A DNA stretch of 54,604 bases from Phenylobacterium deserti (GCA_943332615.1 CALQQB010000023.1:1-54604); one strand, 5' to 3'; shown: positions 32,232 through 41,466, counted from the stretch's first letter. Made by a program: numbers and translations. The notes: generated from the letters alone by a model not told the origin.

Positions 32232-33086
32232 ATGGCCGTCCTCCGTCTCGACCGCTGGAACCTTGCTGTAGGTGACGCTCAGCCCCTCATGGTCATCGCC
32301 GGACTGAACGTGCTGGAGGACCTCGACCTCGCGCTGGAGGTCGGTCGGCATCTGCAGGCGGTGACCTCCGAGCTGGGGCTGCCGTTCATCTTCAAGGCCA
32401 GTTTCGACAAGGCCAACCGGTCGTCGGCATTCAGCTATCGTGGCCCCGGCCTGGAGGCGGGACTGGAGATGCTGGCGGCCGTGAAGGCCGAACTGAAGGT
32501 GCCGATCTGCACGGACCTGCATGAGATCGCCCAGGCTGAGCCGGTCGCCGCGGTCGCCGATCTGGTGCAGATCCCGGCCTTCCTGTGCCGTCAAACCGAC
32601 TTCGTGATCGCCGCGGCGAAAGCGACCCAGGCGGCGGGTGGCCTGCTCCACATCAAGAAGGGCCAGTTCCTGGCGCCGGGCGACTGCCGCAGCATCCTGG
32701 ACAAGATCAAGGATGCCATCGGCGAGGACCGCGTCATCCTCTGTGAGCGCGGCGTCTCATTCGGCTACAACAACCTGGTGGTCGATATGCTGGCCATCCC
32801 GCAGATGCAGGAACTGGGTGCGCCGGTCAGCATCGACGCCACCCATGCCGTGCAGCTGCCAGGCGCGGTGACGGGCGCCAACGGCGCCTCGACCGGCGGT
32901 CGGCGCAGCGGCGTGCCGGTGATCGCCCGCGCCGCGGTGGCGGCAGGCGCGGACGCGGTGTTCCTGGAATTTCATCCCGACCCAGACAAGGCCAAGTGCG
33001 ACGGTCCCAGTGCGCTGCGCCTCGACGCAGCGGCAGGGCTCCTGAAGTCGCTCAAGGCCCTGAGGGACGCGCTCCACGCCGCTTGA
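32232..33086 (+). CDS. kdsA: 3-deoxy-8-phosphooctulonate synthase (KDO-8-P synthase)
   Basis: Makes KDO-8-phosphate from arabinose-5-phosphate and PEP for the LPS core. The 284-residue protein has VIAGLNVLEDLDLALEVG (the usual IAGPCVLE motif is changed), FKASFDKANRSS, CTDLHEIAQAE, VQIPAFLCRQTDF, KKGQFLAPGDC, CERGVSFGYNNLVVDM and DATHAVQLPG. It ends with FLEFHPDPDKAKCDGP. The family Cys and His metal residues are present except at the altered N-terminal loop (see findings). An AAGGAG site precedes ATG 32232. It is 33 bases from hldE. Confidence 0.92.
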   Translation: MAVLRLDRWNLAVGDAQPLMVIAGLNVLEDLDLALEVGRHLQAVTSELGLPFIFKASFDKANRSSAFSYRGPGLEAGLEMLAAVKAELKVPICTDLHEIAQAEPVAAVADLVQIPAFLCRQTDFVIAAAKATQAAGGLLHIKKGQFLAPGDCRSILDKIKDAIGEDRVILCERGVSFGYNNLVVDMLAIPQMQELGAPVSIDATHAVQLPGAVTGANGASTGGRRSGVPVIARAAVAAGADAVFLEFHPDPDKAKCDGPSALRLDAAAGLLKSLKALRDALHAA

Positions 33087-33119
33087 CCGGCCGCGCGACC
33101 CGCCGCACACCCTCACGCC

Positions 33120-34598
33120 ATGGATCTGGCCGCCCTCCAAGCCCTCCTCGGAGACCTTCCCGGCAAGCGCGTCGCCTGCGTCGGCGACCTGATGCTCGAC
33201 CGGTTCGTCTACGGCACCGTCAGCCGGGTCTCGCCGGAGGCGCCGATCCCGGTGCTGGTCCGCTCGCGGGAGCTGAAGATGCTGGGCGGGGCGGGGAACG
33301 TGGCCCGCAACATCGCCGCGCTGGGCGGCTCAGTGGCCTTGGTCGGCCTAGTCGGCGGCGACGCAGAGGGCCACGACGCAGTACGGCTGGTGGGCGAAGA
33401 GCAGCCGGCCATCGAGGGCTATCTGGTCACCGACGCCGAGCGGCCGACGACCCTGAAGACCCGGTTCATCTCCGGCGGCCAGCAGTTGCTGCGCGTGGAT
33501 CTCGAGGAGAGCCGGCCGGTCTCGGGCGAGGTCGAGCAGCGCCTGATCCGCACCATACGTGACGCCGCGCGGGGGGCCGGCGTCATCCTGATCTCCGACT
33601 ACGGCAAGGGCGTGGTGACCGATGCGGTGATTGCCGCGGCCCGGGAGACCGCCGCGGAAGTGGGCGCCAAGGTGATCGTGGACTCGAAGGCGCGTTCCTT
33701 CGCCCGCTATGGCGATATCGACCTCGTGAAGCCCAATGCGGCGGAGCTGAGCTACGCCACCGACATGCCGACCGAGACCGACGACGAGATGGCCGCGGCG
33801 ATCGGGCGGGCGCTCGATCTCTGGTCCACCAAGGGCGTCCTGGTGACCCGGGCCGGCAAGGGTGTGTCGCTGGGGCTGCGCGGCAATCCAGTGCGCCACT
33901 TCCGCACCACTCCACGCGAGGTGTTCGACGCCTCGGGGGCCGGTGACACGGCCCTGGCGGCGCTCGGTCTGTCGTTGGCCGCGAAGGCCGATATCGAGAC
34001 CGCCATCGCCTTCGCTCAGCTGGCCTCGGGCGTTGCGGTCGGCAAGGCCGGAACCGCCACCGTCAGCCCCACAGAACTGGTCGAGGCCGTCCTATCGGCG
34101 CACTCGGCCTTGGCGGAGGGCAAGGTCGCGACGATCCAGCGAATGACCGAGGAAGTCGCCCGCTGGCGCGCCAGGGGCCTGAGGGTCGGGTTCACCAACG
34201 GCTGCTTCGATATCCTGCACAAGGGCCATGTGGCCTATCTGGCCCAGGCCCGGACCTGGTGCGACCGGCTGATCGTCGGGGTCAATTCCGACGCCTCGGT
34301 GCGGGCGCTGAAGGGCACAGGCCGGCCGGTGAACGACCTGGAGAGCCGCGCCCTGGTGCTGGCGGGACTGCGCAGCGTGGATCTGGTGGCGCCGTTCGAC
34401 GAGGACACGCCGCTGAAGCTGATCGAGGCCGCCCGGCCCGACGTGCTGATCAAGGGCGCCGACTACGCCGAGCACGAGGTGGTGGGCGGCGACCTGGTGA
34501 AAACCTGGGGCGGCGAGGTGAAGCTGGCGGAGATTATCGATGGCTATTCGACCACGGCCGCGATCGCGCGGATGACTAGGAAGGAGGGTCACGCATGA
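33120..34598 (+). CDS. hldE: Bifunctional heptose-7-phosphate kinase / heptose-1-phosphate adenylyltransferase
   Basis: Two-domain enzyme of ADP-heptose synthesis. Residues about 1-320 are a PfkB-type kinase (GDLMLDRFVYGTVSRVSPEA, GGAGNVARNIAAL, DYGKGVVTD and DASGAGDTALAALGL with the catalytic Asp). Residues about 345-492 are a nucleotidyltransferase with GFTNGCFDILHKGHVAYL, VGVNSDASV and ADYAEHEVVGG, ending in EIIDGYSTTAAIARM. The kinase, then phosphatase (elsewhere), then adenylyl transfer steps feed hldD, whose start overlaps the stop by four bases. Confidence 0.95.
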   Translation: MDLAALQALLGDLPGKRVACVGDLMLDRFVYGTVSRVSPEAPIPVLVRSRELKMLGGAGNVARNIAALGGSVALVGLVGGDAEGHDAVRLVGEEQPAIEGYLVTDAERPTTLKTRFISGGQQLLRVDLEESRPVSGEVEQRLIRTIRDAARGAGVILISDYGKGVVTDAVIAAARETAAEVGAKVIVDSKARSFARYGDIDLVKPNAAELSYATDMPTETDDEMAAAIGRALDLWSTKGVLVTRAGKGVSLGLRGNPVRHFRTTPREVFDASGAGDTALAALGLSLAAKADIETAIAFAQLASGVAVGKAGTATVSPTELVEAVLSAHSALAEGKVATIQRMTEEVARWRARGLRVGFTNGCFDILHKGHVAYLAQARTWCDRLIVGVNSDASVRALKGTGRPVNDLESRALVLAGLRSVDLVAPFDEDTPLKLIEAARPDVLIKGADYAEHEVVGGDLVKTWGGEVKLAEIIDGYSTTAAIARMTRKEGHA

Positions 34599-35596
34599 CC
34601 CGGCGGATTGTCTTCGTCACCGGCGGCGCGGGCTTCATCGGCTCGAACATCGTCGCCAGACTGGCCGAGGACCGCGACCTCGACGTCGTCGTCTGCGACA
34701 GCCTGCGAGAGGCGGACCTGGGCAAGTGGCGCAACATCGCCAAGGCGCCGCTCGGTGACTTCGTGGCCCCCGAACACATGTGGGAATGGCTTGAGAAGCG
34801 CTGGCGCGACATTGAGCTGGTGGTCCACATGGCCGCGGTGTCGTCCACGACCGAGCCCGACGCGGACAAGATCATCCACTCCAACTTCACGCTCAGCCGC
34901 GACCTCTTCCGCTGGTGCGCGGACCATCAGCGGCGGCTGGTCTATGCTTCCTCGGCGGCCACCTATGGGGCGGGTGAGGTCGGCTTCGAAGACGACAACG
35001 GCTACGAGGCCCTGGCGGCGCTGCGGCCGCTGAACACCTACGGCTGGTCCAAGGCGCTGTTCGATCTGTTCGCCGCGCGCCAAGCGAGCCGGGACTACGC
35101 GCCACCGCAGTGGGTCGGCTTGAAGTTCTTCAACGTCTACGGGCCCAACGAAGAGCACAAACACGCGATGAAGTCGGTCGCCTCGCAGTGGTGGCCCAAG
35201 GTGCGCGAGGGCCATGCGGTGCAGCTTTTCAAGAGCTATCGCAAGGACGTGCCCGACGGCGGCCAGGCCCGCGACTTCCTCTATGTGCGCGACGCGGTGG
35301 ACGTCACCCGCTGGCTGTTCGAGAACCCGCAGGTCAGCGGCATCTACAACCTGGGCTCCGGCCAGGCGCGCACGTTCGACGAAATGGCGCGGCAGGTGTT
35401 CCAGGCCGCGGGCCGCAACGCCCAGATCGAATACACACCGATGCCGCCGGCGATCCGCGACAAGTACCAGTACTTCACCCAGGCGAAGATGGAGCGCCTG
35501 GCGGCGGCCGGCTACGCGGCGCCACTGACGTCGCTGGAGGATGGAATCAGCGACTACGTCGGTCGCTTCCTCAGCCAGCCCGACCCCTACCGCTGA
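34595..35596 (+). CDS. hldD: ADP-glyceromanno-heptose 6-epimerase
   Basis: Extended SDR epimerase giving the ADP-L-glycero form of heptose for the LPS inner core. The 333-residue protein has the NADP loop VTGGAGFIGSNIVARL and active residues in YASSAATYG and NTYGWSKALFDLF (YxxxK with Tyr-Gly-Trp-Ser-Lys). The GLKFFNVYGPNEEHKHAMKS loop is specific to HldD, as is DFLYVRDAVDVTRWLF. It is coupled to hldE. ATG overlaps by four bases. Confidence 0.95.
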   Translation: MTRRIVFVTGGAGFIGSNIVARLAEDRDLDVVVCDSLREADLGKWRNIAKAPLGDFVAPEHMWEWLEKRWRDIELVVHMAAVSSTTEPDADKIIHSNFTLSRDLFRWCADHQRRLVYASSAATYGAGEVGFEDDNGYEALAALRPLNTYGWSKALFDLFAARQASRDYAPPQWVGLKFFNVYGPNEEHKHAMKSVASQWWPKVREGHAVQLFKSYRKDVPDGGQARDFLYVRDAVDVTRWLFENPQVSGIYNLGSGQARTFDEMARQVFQAAGRNAQIEYTPMPPAIRDKYQYFTQAKMERLAAAGYAAPLTSLEDGISDYVGRFLSQPDPYR

Positions 35597-35598
35597 GC

Positions 35599-36690
35599 AT
35601 GGACGCGCCGGCCCGCAAACGCCGGCGCTGGCTGGTCCTGACGCTGGCCGGCTTGGCGCTGGTGCTGGCCGCCGGCGTGGTGGGTTTCTGGGGCGACCTG
35701 GTCTCCACGGCGCTTGACCCCAAGGTGCCGTTCCAGACCTACCAGCCGCCGCCCGCGCCGGATTACGCCACCCAGCGGGCCTGGTATCTGCGCCCGGCGC
35801 CCGGCGCGACCGCGCCAGCGGACGTCTTCTTCGTCGCCCCCACCACGTATGACGGCGGCCGCAACTGGAACGCTCGCGTCGATCACCCCAAGGCCAACCG
35901 TCAGTTCCGCGAGGTGATGGCCCCCAACTACGTCGGCCCGTTCGTCCAGGTCGGCCGGGTGTTCGCGCCCCGCTTCCGGCAGGCCAGCCTCTACAGCCTT
36001 ACGACGCTGCGCGAGGACGCCCGCGAAGCGCGGCAGTTCGCCTACCTTGACGTGCGCAATGCCTTCGACAGCTACCTGGAGCACGACAACGGCGGTCGGC
36101 CCTTCCTCATCGTGGGCATCGAGCAGGGCGGCACTTTGGCCACGCGCCTGATCGCCGACGCGGTCGCCACCGATCCGGCGGTCAAGAACCGCATGGTGGC
36201 CGCCTATCTCATCGACACGGTCGTTCTGGCCGATGCGCCGCCGGTGGAACCTTGCATGCGGCGCGGCCAGACTGGGTGCGTCGCGGCCTGGGCGGGGGTC
36301 TATGAGGGCGACTTCGACGCCGCCAGGCGCCTGCTGGAACGCGCCCTGGTGTGGAACGACAAGGGCGAGTTGGTGAACATCACGCCGCGCCCGGCCTTGT
36401 GCTTCAACCCGATCCTGGGGGCGGTCACCGACGAGACGGCGCCCGCCCGCCTGCATCTGGGCGCCGTGAACGCCACGGGGCTGGAGTGGGGCGCGCGGCC
36501 GGCTTTCATGGCGCGGCAGGTGTCGGCGCGCTGCGAAGGGGGCGTGCTGCGGGTGACCCGGCCGAAATCCGGTGCCTTCCGCCAGACCGGAGACTGGGCG
36601 AACCGGCGCAAGGAACCCGGATTCAACCTCTTCTACGCCGACGTCGAAGCCGACGCGAAGCAGCGGCTGGCGGCCTGGCTCGCGGGGTGA
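35599..36690 (+). CDS. DUF3089 membrane-anchored protein with altered nucleophile motif
   Basis: A 363-residue protein with an N-terminal anchor (RRRWLVLTLAGLALVLAAGVV) and a DUF3089 domain, distantly related to alpha/beta hydrolases. Visible family parts: AWYLRPAPGATAPADVFFV, PTTYDGGRNWNA, VFAPRFRQASLYSL and DVRNAFDSYLEHDNGGRPFL. In most members the next step is GHSQG, with a nucleophilic Ser. Here it is GIEQGG, with Glu175 where the Ser would be. The enzyme may be inactive or use another residue. It starts two bases behind hldD and is probably part of that operon. Confidence 0.85.
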   Translation: MDAPARKRRRWLVLTLAGLALVLAAGVVGFWGDLVSTALDPKVPFQTYQPPPAPDYATQRAWYLRPAPGATAPADVFFVAPTTYDGGRNWNARVDHPKANRQFREVMAPNYVGPFVQVGRVFAPRFRQASLYSLTTLREDAREARQFAYLDVRNAFDSYLEHDNGGRPFLIVGIEQGGTLATRLIADAVATDPAVKNRMVAAYLIDTVVLADAPPVEPCMRRGQTGCVAAWAGVYEGDFDAARRLLERALVWNDKGELVNITPRPALCFNPILGAVTDETAPARLHLGAVNATGLEWGARPAFMARQVSARCEGGVLRVTRPKSGAFRQTGDWANRRKEPGFNLFYADVEADAKQRLAAWLAG

Positions 36691-36725
36691 GAAGGTCGCG
36701 GCCAAAGACATAAGGAAAACGCCTC

Positions 36726-37721
36726 ATGAACAACCGCCAGATCGTGCTGGACCGCCTGCCCGCCGGCGACAAGCTGGCCCCGGACCACTTCGCCCTCAAC
36801 GTCGGCGAGCGCCCGACGGCCGGCGAGGGGCAGGTGCTGCTGAAGACCCGCTACATCTCCCTCGACGCCGCCAACCGCGCCTGGATGCAGGGCGCGACCT
36901 ATCGCTCGGCCCTGGAAGGCGGCCAGGTGATGGCCGGCGGCGGGCTGTCAGAAGTGGTGGAATCCAACGTTGGTCATCTGAAGCCTGGCGACCTGGTTTT
37001 CGCCGACGCCGGCTGGCAGGAATACGCCGTGCTGCAGGGCAAGACCCTCAGCAAGCTGCCAGACCTGAAGCCCGAGACCCACCTGCTCAGCGTCTATGGA
37101 ATCGCCGGTCTGACTGCCTATTTCGGTCTGCTGGAATGCGGTCAGCCGAAGGCTGGAGACACTGTCGTGGTCTCTGCCGCCGCAGGCTCCGTCGGTTCGA
37201 TCGTGGGTCAGATCGCCAAGATCAAGGGCTGCCGGGTCGTGGGTATCGCGGGAGGCGAGGAGAAGGGCCGCTGGCTGACCGAGGAACTCGGGTTCGACGC
37301 GGCGGTCGACTACAAGTCGCCGGAGTTCAAGCGACAGCTGCGCGCCGCCGTGCCGGACGGCATCGATGTCTTCTTCGACAACACCGGCGGCCCGATCTTC
37401 GAGGCCTGCCTGTTCGCTATGAAGAACTTCGGCCGCATCGCCTGCTGCGGCGCGCTCTCGCAATACGACGGCGCGCCACCGCCGCACGGGCCGCGCGGCA
37501 TTCCCGGCCTGATCGTCACCAAGCGGCTGACCCTGCGCGGCTTCGTGGTGATGGATTTCGCAGCCCAGAACGACCAGGCCCTGGCCGACCTTCAGGGCTG
37601 GGTCGCCTCAGGCCAGCTCAAGGTGAAGGAGGACATCATCGACGGGCTGGAAAACCTGCCGTCAGCGCTGATCGGCCTGCTGGGTGGCGAGAACCGCGGC
37701 AAGCGGATGGTGCGGGTCTAG
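36726..37721 (+). CDS. NADP-dependent MDR oxidoreductase (CurA/PTGR-like)
   Basis: A 331-residue zinc-independent medium-chain reductase. It has the nucleotide loop VVSAAAGSVGSIVGQIAKIKG and the usual VYGIAGLTAYFGLLECGQPK in front. The group (CurA, leukotriene B4 dehydrogenase) reduces the double bond of enones. It lacks the Cys/His zinc residues of alcohol dehydrogenases. FDNTGGPIFEACL and GFVVMDF are typical. The start is preceded by AAGG. The peptidase gene follows with no gap. Confidence 0.9.
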   Translation: MNNRQIVLDRLPAGDKLAPDHFALNVGERPTAGEGQVLLKTRYISLDAANRAWMQGATYRSALEGGQVMAGGGLSEVVESNVGHLKPGDLVFADAGWQEYAVLQGKTLSKLPDLKPETHLLSVYGIAGLTAYFGLLECGQPKAGDTVVVSAAAGSVGSIVGQIAKIKGCRVVGIAGGEEKGRWLTEELGFDAAVDYKSPEFKRQLRAAVPDGIDVFFDNTGGPIFEACLFAMKNFGRIACCGALSQYDGAPPPHGPRGIPGLIVTKRLTLRGFVVMDFAAQNDQALADLQGWVASGQLKVKEDIIDGLENLPSALIGLLGGENRGKRMVRV

Positions 37722-38816
37722 ATGGCGGGATCGCCGTTCAGCGCGACCTACGCGGAGGCTCGCGGTAGGTTCCTGAAGGCGGCGAAAACGGCCAGAGCTT
37801 CGCTCTCGGCCTATGCGCATCCCGAGCGCGGTCCGGACGGCGGCGACCTTTCCACCGACGTGGCGTGGATAGGCCCGGCCGACGCGCAGGGTGTGCTGGT
37901 GCTGGTCTCCGGCACTCACGGCGTCGAGGGTCACTGCGGGTCGGGCGCCCAGGTGGACTGGCTGCGGCGCGGGGAGGCGGCGCGGCTGGGTTCGGGGCTG
38001 GCGGTGTGCCTGGTCCACGCCATCAACCCCTACGGATTCGCTTGGAGCCGGCGGGTCACTCACGAGAACGTCGACCTGAACCGCAACTTCATCGACTTCG
38101 CCCGGCCCCTGCCGGAGAACCCGGAGTACGACCGGCTCGCCGATGCCGTGAAGCCCGCCGACTGGAGCGCGGCGACACAGACCACGTCGCGCCGCGTGCT
38201 CCTCGGCTATGCACGCGAGAACGGCTTCCCGGCCCTGGTGCAGGCGCTCTCGGGCGGCCAGTATCGCCACTCCGATGGCATTTTCTATGGCGGTCAGGGC
38301 GAGACATGGTCGCGGCGGACCCTCACGACGATTTTTCGCGAGCGGCTGTCGGCGGCCCGCGACATCGGGGTGATCGACTACCACACCGGCCTCGGCCCCG
38401 AGGGCTACGCCGAGCAGATCGTCAGTGCCGGGCCTGACACGGACGAGTATCGCCGCGCGGTGGCTTGGCATGGGCTGGCGGCGATCAGCATGACCAGCGG
38501 CGACTCGGTCTCGGCCAAGCTCGCCGGCGATTGGCTGGACGCGGCGCCACGGCTCCTGCCCCACGTCCGGGTCACCGGCATCGCTTTGGAATATGGCACC
38601 GTTCCCAGCGCCGAGGTGATGGACGCCCTGCGCGCCGACAACTGGCTTCATGTCCATGGCGACCCGACCGGCCCGGGCGCGGCGGCCATCAAGGCGCAGA
38701 TCCGCGCGGCCTTCTACATCGACACGGATATCTGGCGGGGCATGGTCCTGGGCCAGTCGCTGATCGCCACACGGCAGGCGGTGGCCGGTCTGACCCAGGC
38801 GGTGGCGGCGCGCTGA
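37722..38816 (+). CDS. M14-family metallopeptidase (DUF2817)
   Basis: A 364-residue protein of the DUF2817 group of zinc carboxypeptidase-like enzymes. Zinc ligands are expected in SGTHGVEGHCGSG (HxxE) and IGVIDYHTGLGPEG (His). HENVDLNRNFIDF holds the Asn-Arg of the substrate pocket, and IALEYGTVP the catalytic Glu. There is no signal peptide, so it may act in the cytosol. The start follows directly on the previous stop. Substrate unknown. Confidence 0.82.
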   Translation: MAGSPFSATYAEARGRFLKAAKTARASLSAYAHPERGPDGGDLSTDVAWIGPADAQGVLVLVSGTHGVEGHCGSGAQVDWLRRGEAARLGSGLAVCLVHAINPYGFAWSRRVTHENVDLNRNFIDFARPLPENPEYDRLADAVKPADWSAATQTTSRRVLLGYARENGFPALVQALSGGQYRHSDGIFYGGQGETWSRRTLTTIFRERLSAARDIGVIDYHTGLGPEGYAEQIVSAGPDTDEYRRAVAWHGLAAISMTSGDSVSAKLAGDWLDAAPRLLPHVRVTGIALEYGTVPSAEVMDALRADNWLHVHGDPTGPGAAAIKAQIRAAFYIDTDIWRGMVLGQSLIATRQAVAGLTQAVAAR

Positions 38817-39032
38817 TCAGACGCCGTCAGAGGGCTTCCAACTCGGCTGATCTTCGAAGGTCGGAAGGGCTGGATCCATGGCGTCCCAGCCCCGCCGGGC
38901 TCTGGCGAACACGGCCACCTGCGGGATCAGCGCTTGCGAATTGTCGAGCGTGCCGACGCAGACGGTCATAAGGCCCGGCATGCCGGTGTTCATCCCGAAC
39001 AGCGGGCTGCCGCAGGCGCGCCGCTCCCGGCG
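38817..39032 (-). pseudogene. C-terminal stub of a GFA (glutathione-dependent formaldehyde-activating) family gene
   Basis: The minus-strand frame from the recG stop codon to TGA 38817 reads RACGSPLFGMN, TGMPGLMTVCVGTLDN, QVAVFARARRGWDAMDPALP and FEDQPSWKPSDGV. This is the usual C-terminal half of a GFA/Mss4-like protein, with the last Cys of the zinc site (normally CxxCGSPLF) kept but its partner replaced. The N-terminal half is missing because recG is directly upstream in the same frame. It has no start codon at a suitable place. I read it as a deletion remnant about 70 codons long. Confidence 0.8.
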
Positions 39033-41108
39033 TTATCCCGCATCCCTTAGCGCCAGCCCGGCCTTCCAGTCGAAGAGTTCCTGCAAGACCTGCAACGCCT
39101 TGCCCCGCTCGGACGTCAGCTCCGGGTCGCGGGCCACGATCAGGCGCGCGTCGTCCCCGGCGACGGCGATGAGGTCACGGTGGACGAAAGGGTCGGCGAA
39201 GACGTAATCGGGCAGGCCGGACTGGCGCAGACCCAGCGCGTCGCCGCCGCCGCGCAGCTCCAGGTCCTTCTCGGCAATGACAAAGCCGTCGTCAGTGCGG
39301 CGCAGGATGTCCAGGCGCTGCTGGGCCGTCTCGCTGAGCGGCGGGTCGTACAGCAGGACGCACGCGCTCTCCCGCTGGCCCCGGCCGACACGGCCGCGCA
39401 GCTGATGCAGCTGGGCCAGGCCGAAACGCTCGGCCTGCTCGATGACCATGATGGTTGCGTTGGGGACGTTGACACCCACCTCCACGACCGTGGTCGCCAC
39501 CAGGACCGACAGCTTTCCGTCGGCAAAATCGGCCATGACGGCGTCCTTCTCCGCGCCGGTGAGCTGGCCGTGAACCAGCCCGACGCCAGGGCCCAGCAGC
39601 ATCCGCAACGCCTTGGCCCGCATCTCGGCGGCGGCCAGGTCGCTGAGCTCGGACTCGGCCACCAGGGGGCAGATCCAGAAGGCTTGCGCCCCGCCCGCCG
39701 CCGCGTCGCGGAGACGGCCGACGATCTCGTCCAGGCGGCTCATGGGCACGGCGCGTGTAGCCACCGGCGTGCGGCCCGGCGGCTTCTCGTCGATGCGGCT
39801 GACATCGAGGTCGCCGTACATCGTGAGCTCAAGTGTGCGCGGGATCGGCGTGGCCGACATGGCCAGGAGATGCACCGCCTCGCCCTTGGCCTGCAGTCGC
39901 TGGCGCTCGGCCACGCCGAACCGGTGCTGCTCGTCGATAACCGCCAGTTGGAGTTGGTGGAACGCCACCTCGTTCTGGAACAGCGCGTGGGTGCCCACAA
40001 CGACCCGGGCCGCGCCCGAGGCCAGCGCCCGCAGCTTTTCCGCCCGCACCACGCCCTTGTCGCGGCCGGTCAGCAGCACGATGCCGATACCCTGGGCCTC
40101 CAGCGGGCCGGACAGGGTCTCGTAGTGCTGGCGGGCCAGGATTTCGGTCGGCGCCATCAGGGCCGACTGGCCGCCGGCTTCGGCGACATCCGCCATCGCG
40201 CACATGGCCACCACGGTCTTGCCAGAGCCCACGTCGCCCTGGATCAGCCGGCTCATCCGCTCGCCGACGGCAAAATCGGCGCGGATATCGGCCAACGCGC
40301 GCGCCTGGGCGCGCGTGAACGCGAAGGGCAGGGCGGCCCGCAGCCTGCCGGCGATCTCGCCGGCGGCGACCCGGGCGCCCGGCTCACGCCGTCTTGCTGC
40401 CTTGCGCTGGGCCATGGCCAGCTGGTGGGCCAGCAATTCATCGTAGGCCAGACGGCGGCGGTGCAGGCTGAGCGGCGAAAGATCGCCCTCGCCCTGCGGA
40501 TTGTGGGTGCGGGCCAGCGCCTCGCGCCAGCTTGGGAACTGTTCTCGCGCCAGCCAAGCGGGGTCCTGCCACTCGGGCATCTCCGGCGTCTTGTCCAAGG
40601 CTTCATGGGCGAAGCTTCGCACCCGACGCGGCGGCAGGCCCTCTGTGGCCGGGTACACCGCCTCGATCTCCGGGATTTCGTCGGCCTTCTCGGGCGCGAC
40701 CATGTAGTCCGGGTGGACCATCTGGCGGCCGAACTTGGTGTCCTCGACCCGACCGGAGACCAGCCTGTGGGCGCCCACCGGATGGCGCTGCATCAGCTGG
40801 TCGCCGAAGCGGCCGAAGAACACCAGCATTAGCAGGCCCGTGTCGTCGGCCACCTGCACGCGCCACGGCTGGGCGGCGCTGCGGGGGCGCTGGTAGTCCT
40901 GGATCGCGACCTCGAAGGTCATCACCTGACCATCGATCGCGTCCGACAGCCGCGCCCGGGTGCGACGGACGATGGCATGCGGCCGCAGCCACAGCACATC
41001 GCGCACCTTCTCGCCCGCGACCCGCTGGAGCAGCGGCGCCACGCGCGGGCCCACCCCCTTCAGCGAGGTGATCGGCGCGAAGAGGGGGAACAGAATTTCC
41101 GGCCGCAT
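39033..41108 (-). CDS. recG: ATP-dependent DNA helicase RecG
   Basis: Branch-migrating helicase that handles stalled forks and Holliday junctions. The 691-residue protein has the N-terminal wedge domain (SLKGVGPRVAPLLQRVAGE), the Walker A loop LIQGDVGSGKTVVAMCA near residues 288-304, VIDEQHRFG (DExH box), MSATPIPRTLELTMYGDLD and the motif VATTVVEVGVNVPNATIMV, then QLRGRVGRG. ATG 41108 gives the full wedge domain. It is divergent from sdhE with 61 bases between. Confidence 0.95.
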   Translation of the reverse strand: MRPEILFPLFAPITSLKGVGPRVAPLLQRVAGEKVRDVLWLRPHAIVRRTRARLSDAIDGQVMTFEVAIQDYQRPRSAAQPWRVQVADDTGLLMLVFFGRFGDQLMQRHPVGAHRLVSGRVEDTKFGRQMVHPDYMVAPEKADEIPEIEAVYPATEGLPPRRVRSFAHEALDKTPEMPEWQDPAWLAREQFPSWREALARTHNPQGEGDLSPLSLHRRRLAYDELLAHQLAMAQRKAARRREPGARVAAGEIAGRLRAALPFAFTRAQARALADIRADFAVGERMSRLIQGDVGSGKTVVAMCAMADVAEAGGQSALMAPTEILARQHYETLSGPLEAQGIGIVLLTGRDKGVVRAEKLRALASGAARVVVGTHALFQNEVAFHQLQLAVIDEQHRFGVAERQRLQAKGEAVHLLAMSATPIPRTLELTMYGDLDVSRIDEKPPGRTPVATRAVPMSRLDEIVGRLRDAAAGGAQAFWICPLVAESELSDLAAAEMRAKALRMLLGPGVGLVHGQLTGAEKDAVMADFADGKLSVLVATTVVEVGVNVPNATIMVIEQAERFGLAQLHQLRGRVGRGQRESACVLLYDPPLSETAQQRLDILRRTDDGFVIAEKDLELRGGGDALGLRQSGLPDYVFADPFVHRDLIAVAGDDARLIVARDPELTSERGKALQVLQELFDWKAGLALRDAG

Positions 41109-41169
41109 CGTTCGACTCTATAGCCGACTGGCGCTTGCCCGCGCGCCGCTCTATATCCCGCCGCTGCTG

Positions 41170-41466
41170 ATGACGGATGAAAACGCCCGACTGAAACGAC
41201 TGAAGATGCGTTCCTGGCGACGCGGCTTCCGAGAAGCGGACCTCATCCTGGGGCCGTTCGCGGACAAGTACGCCTCGGGGTTCAGCGACGCGGATTACGT
41301 CTGGTTCGAGGCCCTGCTCGACGAGAACGATCACGACATATACGGCTGGATCCTAGAGCGCATGTCGCCGCCGCCGGAATTCGATGGCCCGTTAATGAAC
41401 AAACTCAGGATCTTCCGGGACGAAGCTCACAAGGCGATCGGAAATCGAGGCACGGCCAATGGCTGA
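41170..41466 (+). CDS. sdhE: Succinate dehydrogenase FAD assembly factor SdhE
   Basis: Small protein (98 residues) that helps attach FAD to SdhA. It carries the RRGFREADLILGPFADKY motif (family RGxxExD) and WFEALLDENDHDIYGWI. The ATG 41170 start gives MTDENARLKRLKMRSWRR, the standard length. Its stop overlaps mfd by eight bases; sdhE-mfd neighbours divergent to recG are usual in alphaproteobacteria. Confidence 0.93.
   Translation: MTDENARLKRLKMRSWRRGFREADLILGPFADKYASGFSDADYVWFEALLDENDHDIYGWILERMSPPPEFDGPLMNKLRIFRDEAHKAIGNRGTANG

Noticed and set aside
39180..40832. A 550-codon plus-strand frame over recG
   Set aside because: Shadow of the RecG helicase gene in the opposite strand.
40960..41169. 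Upstream extension of sdhE into recG
   Set aside because: The added residues are antisense to the start of recG and not conserved; ATG 41170 gives the normal SdhE length.
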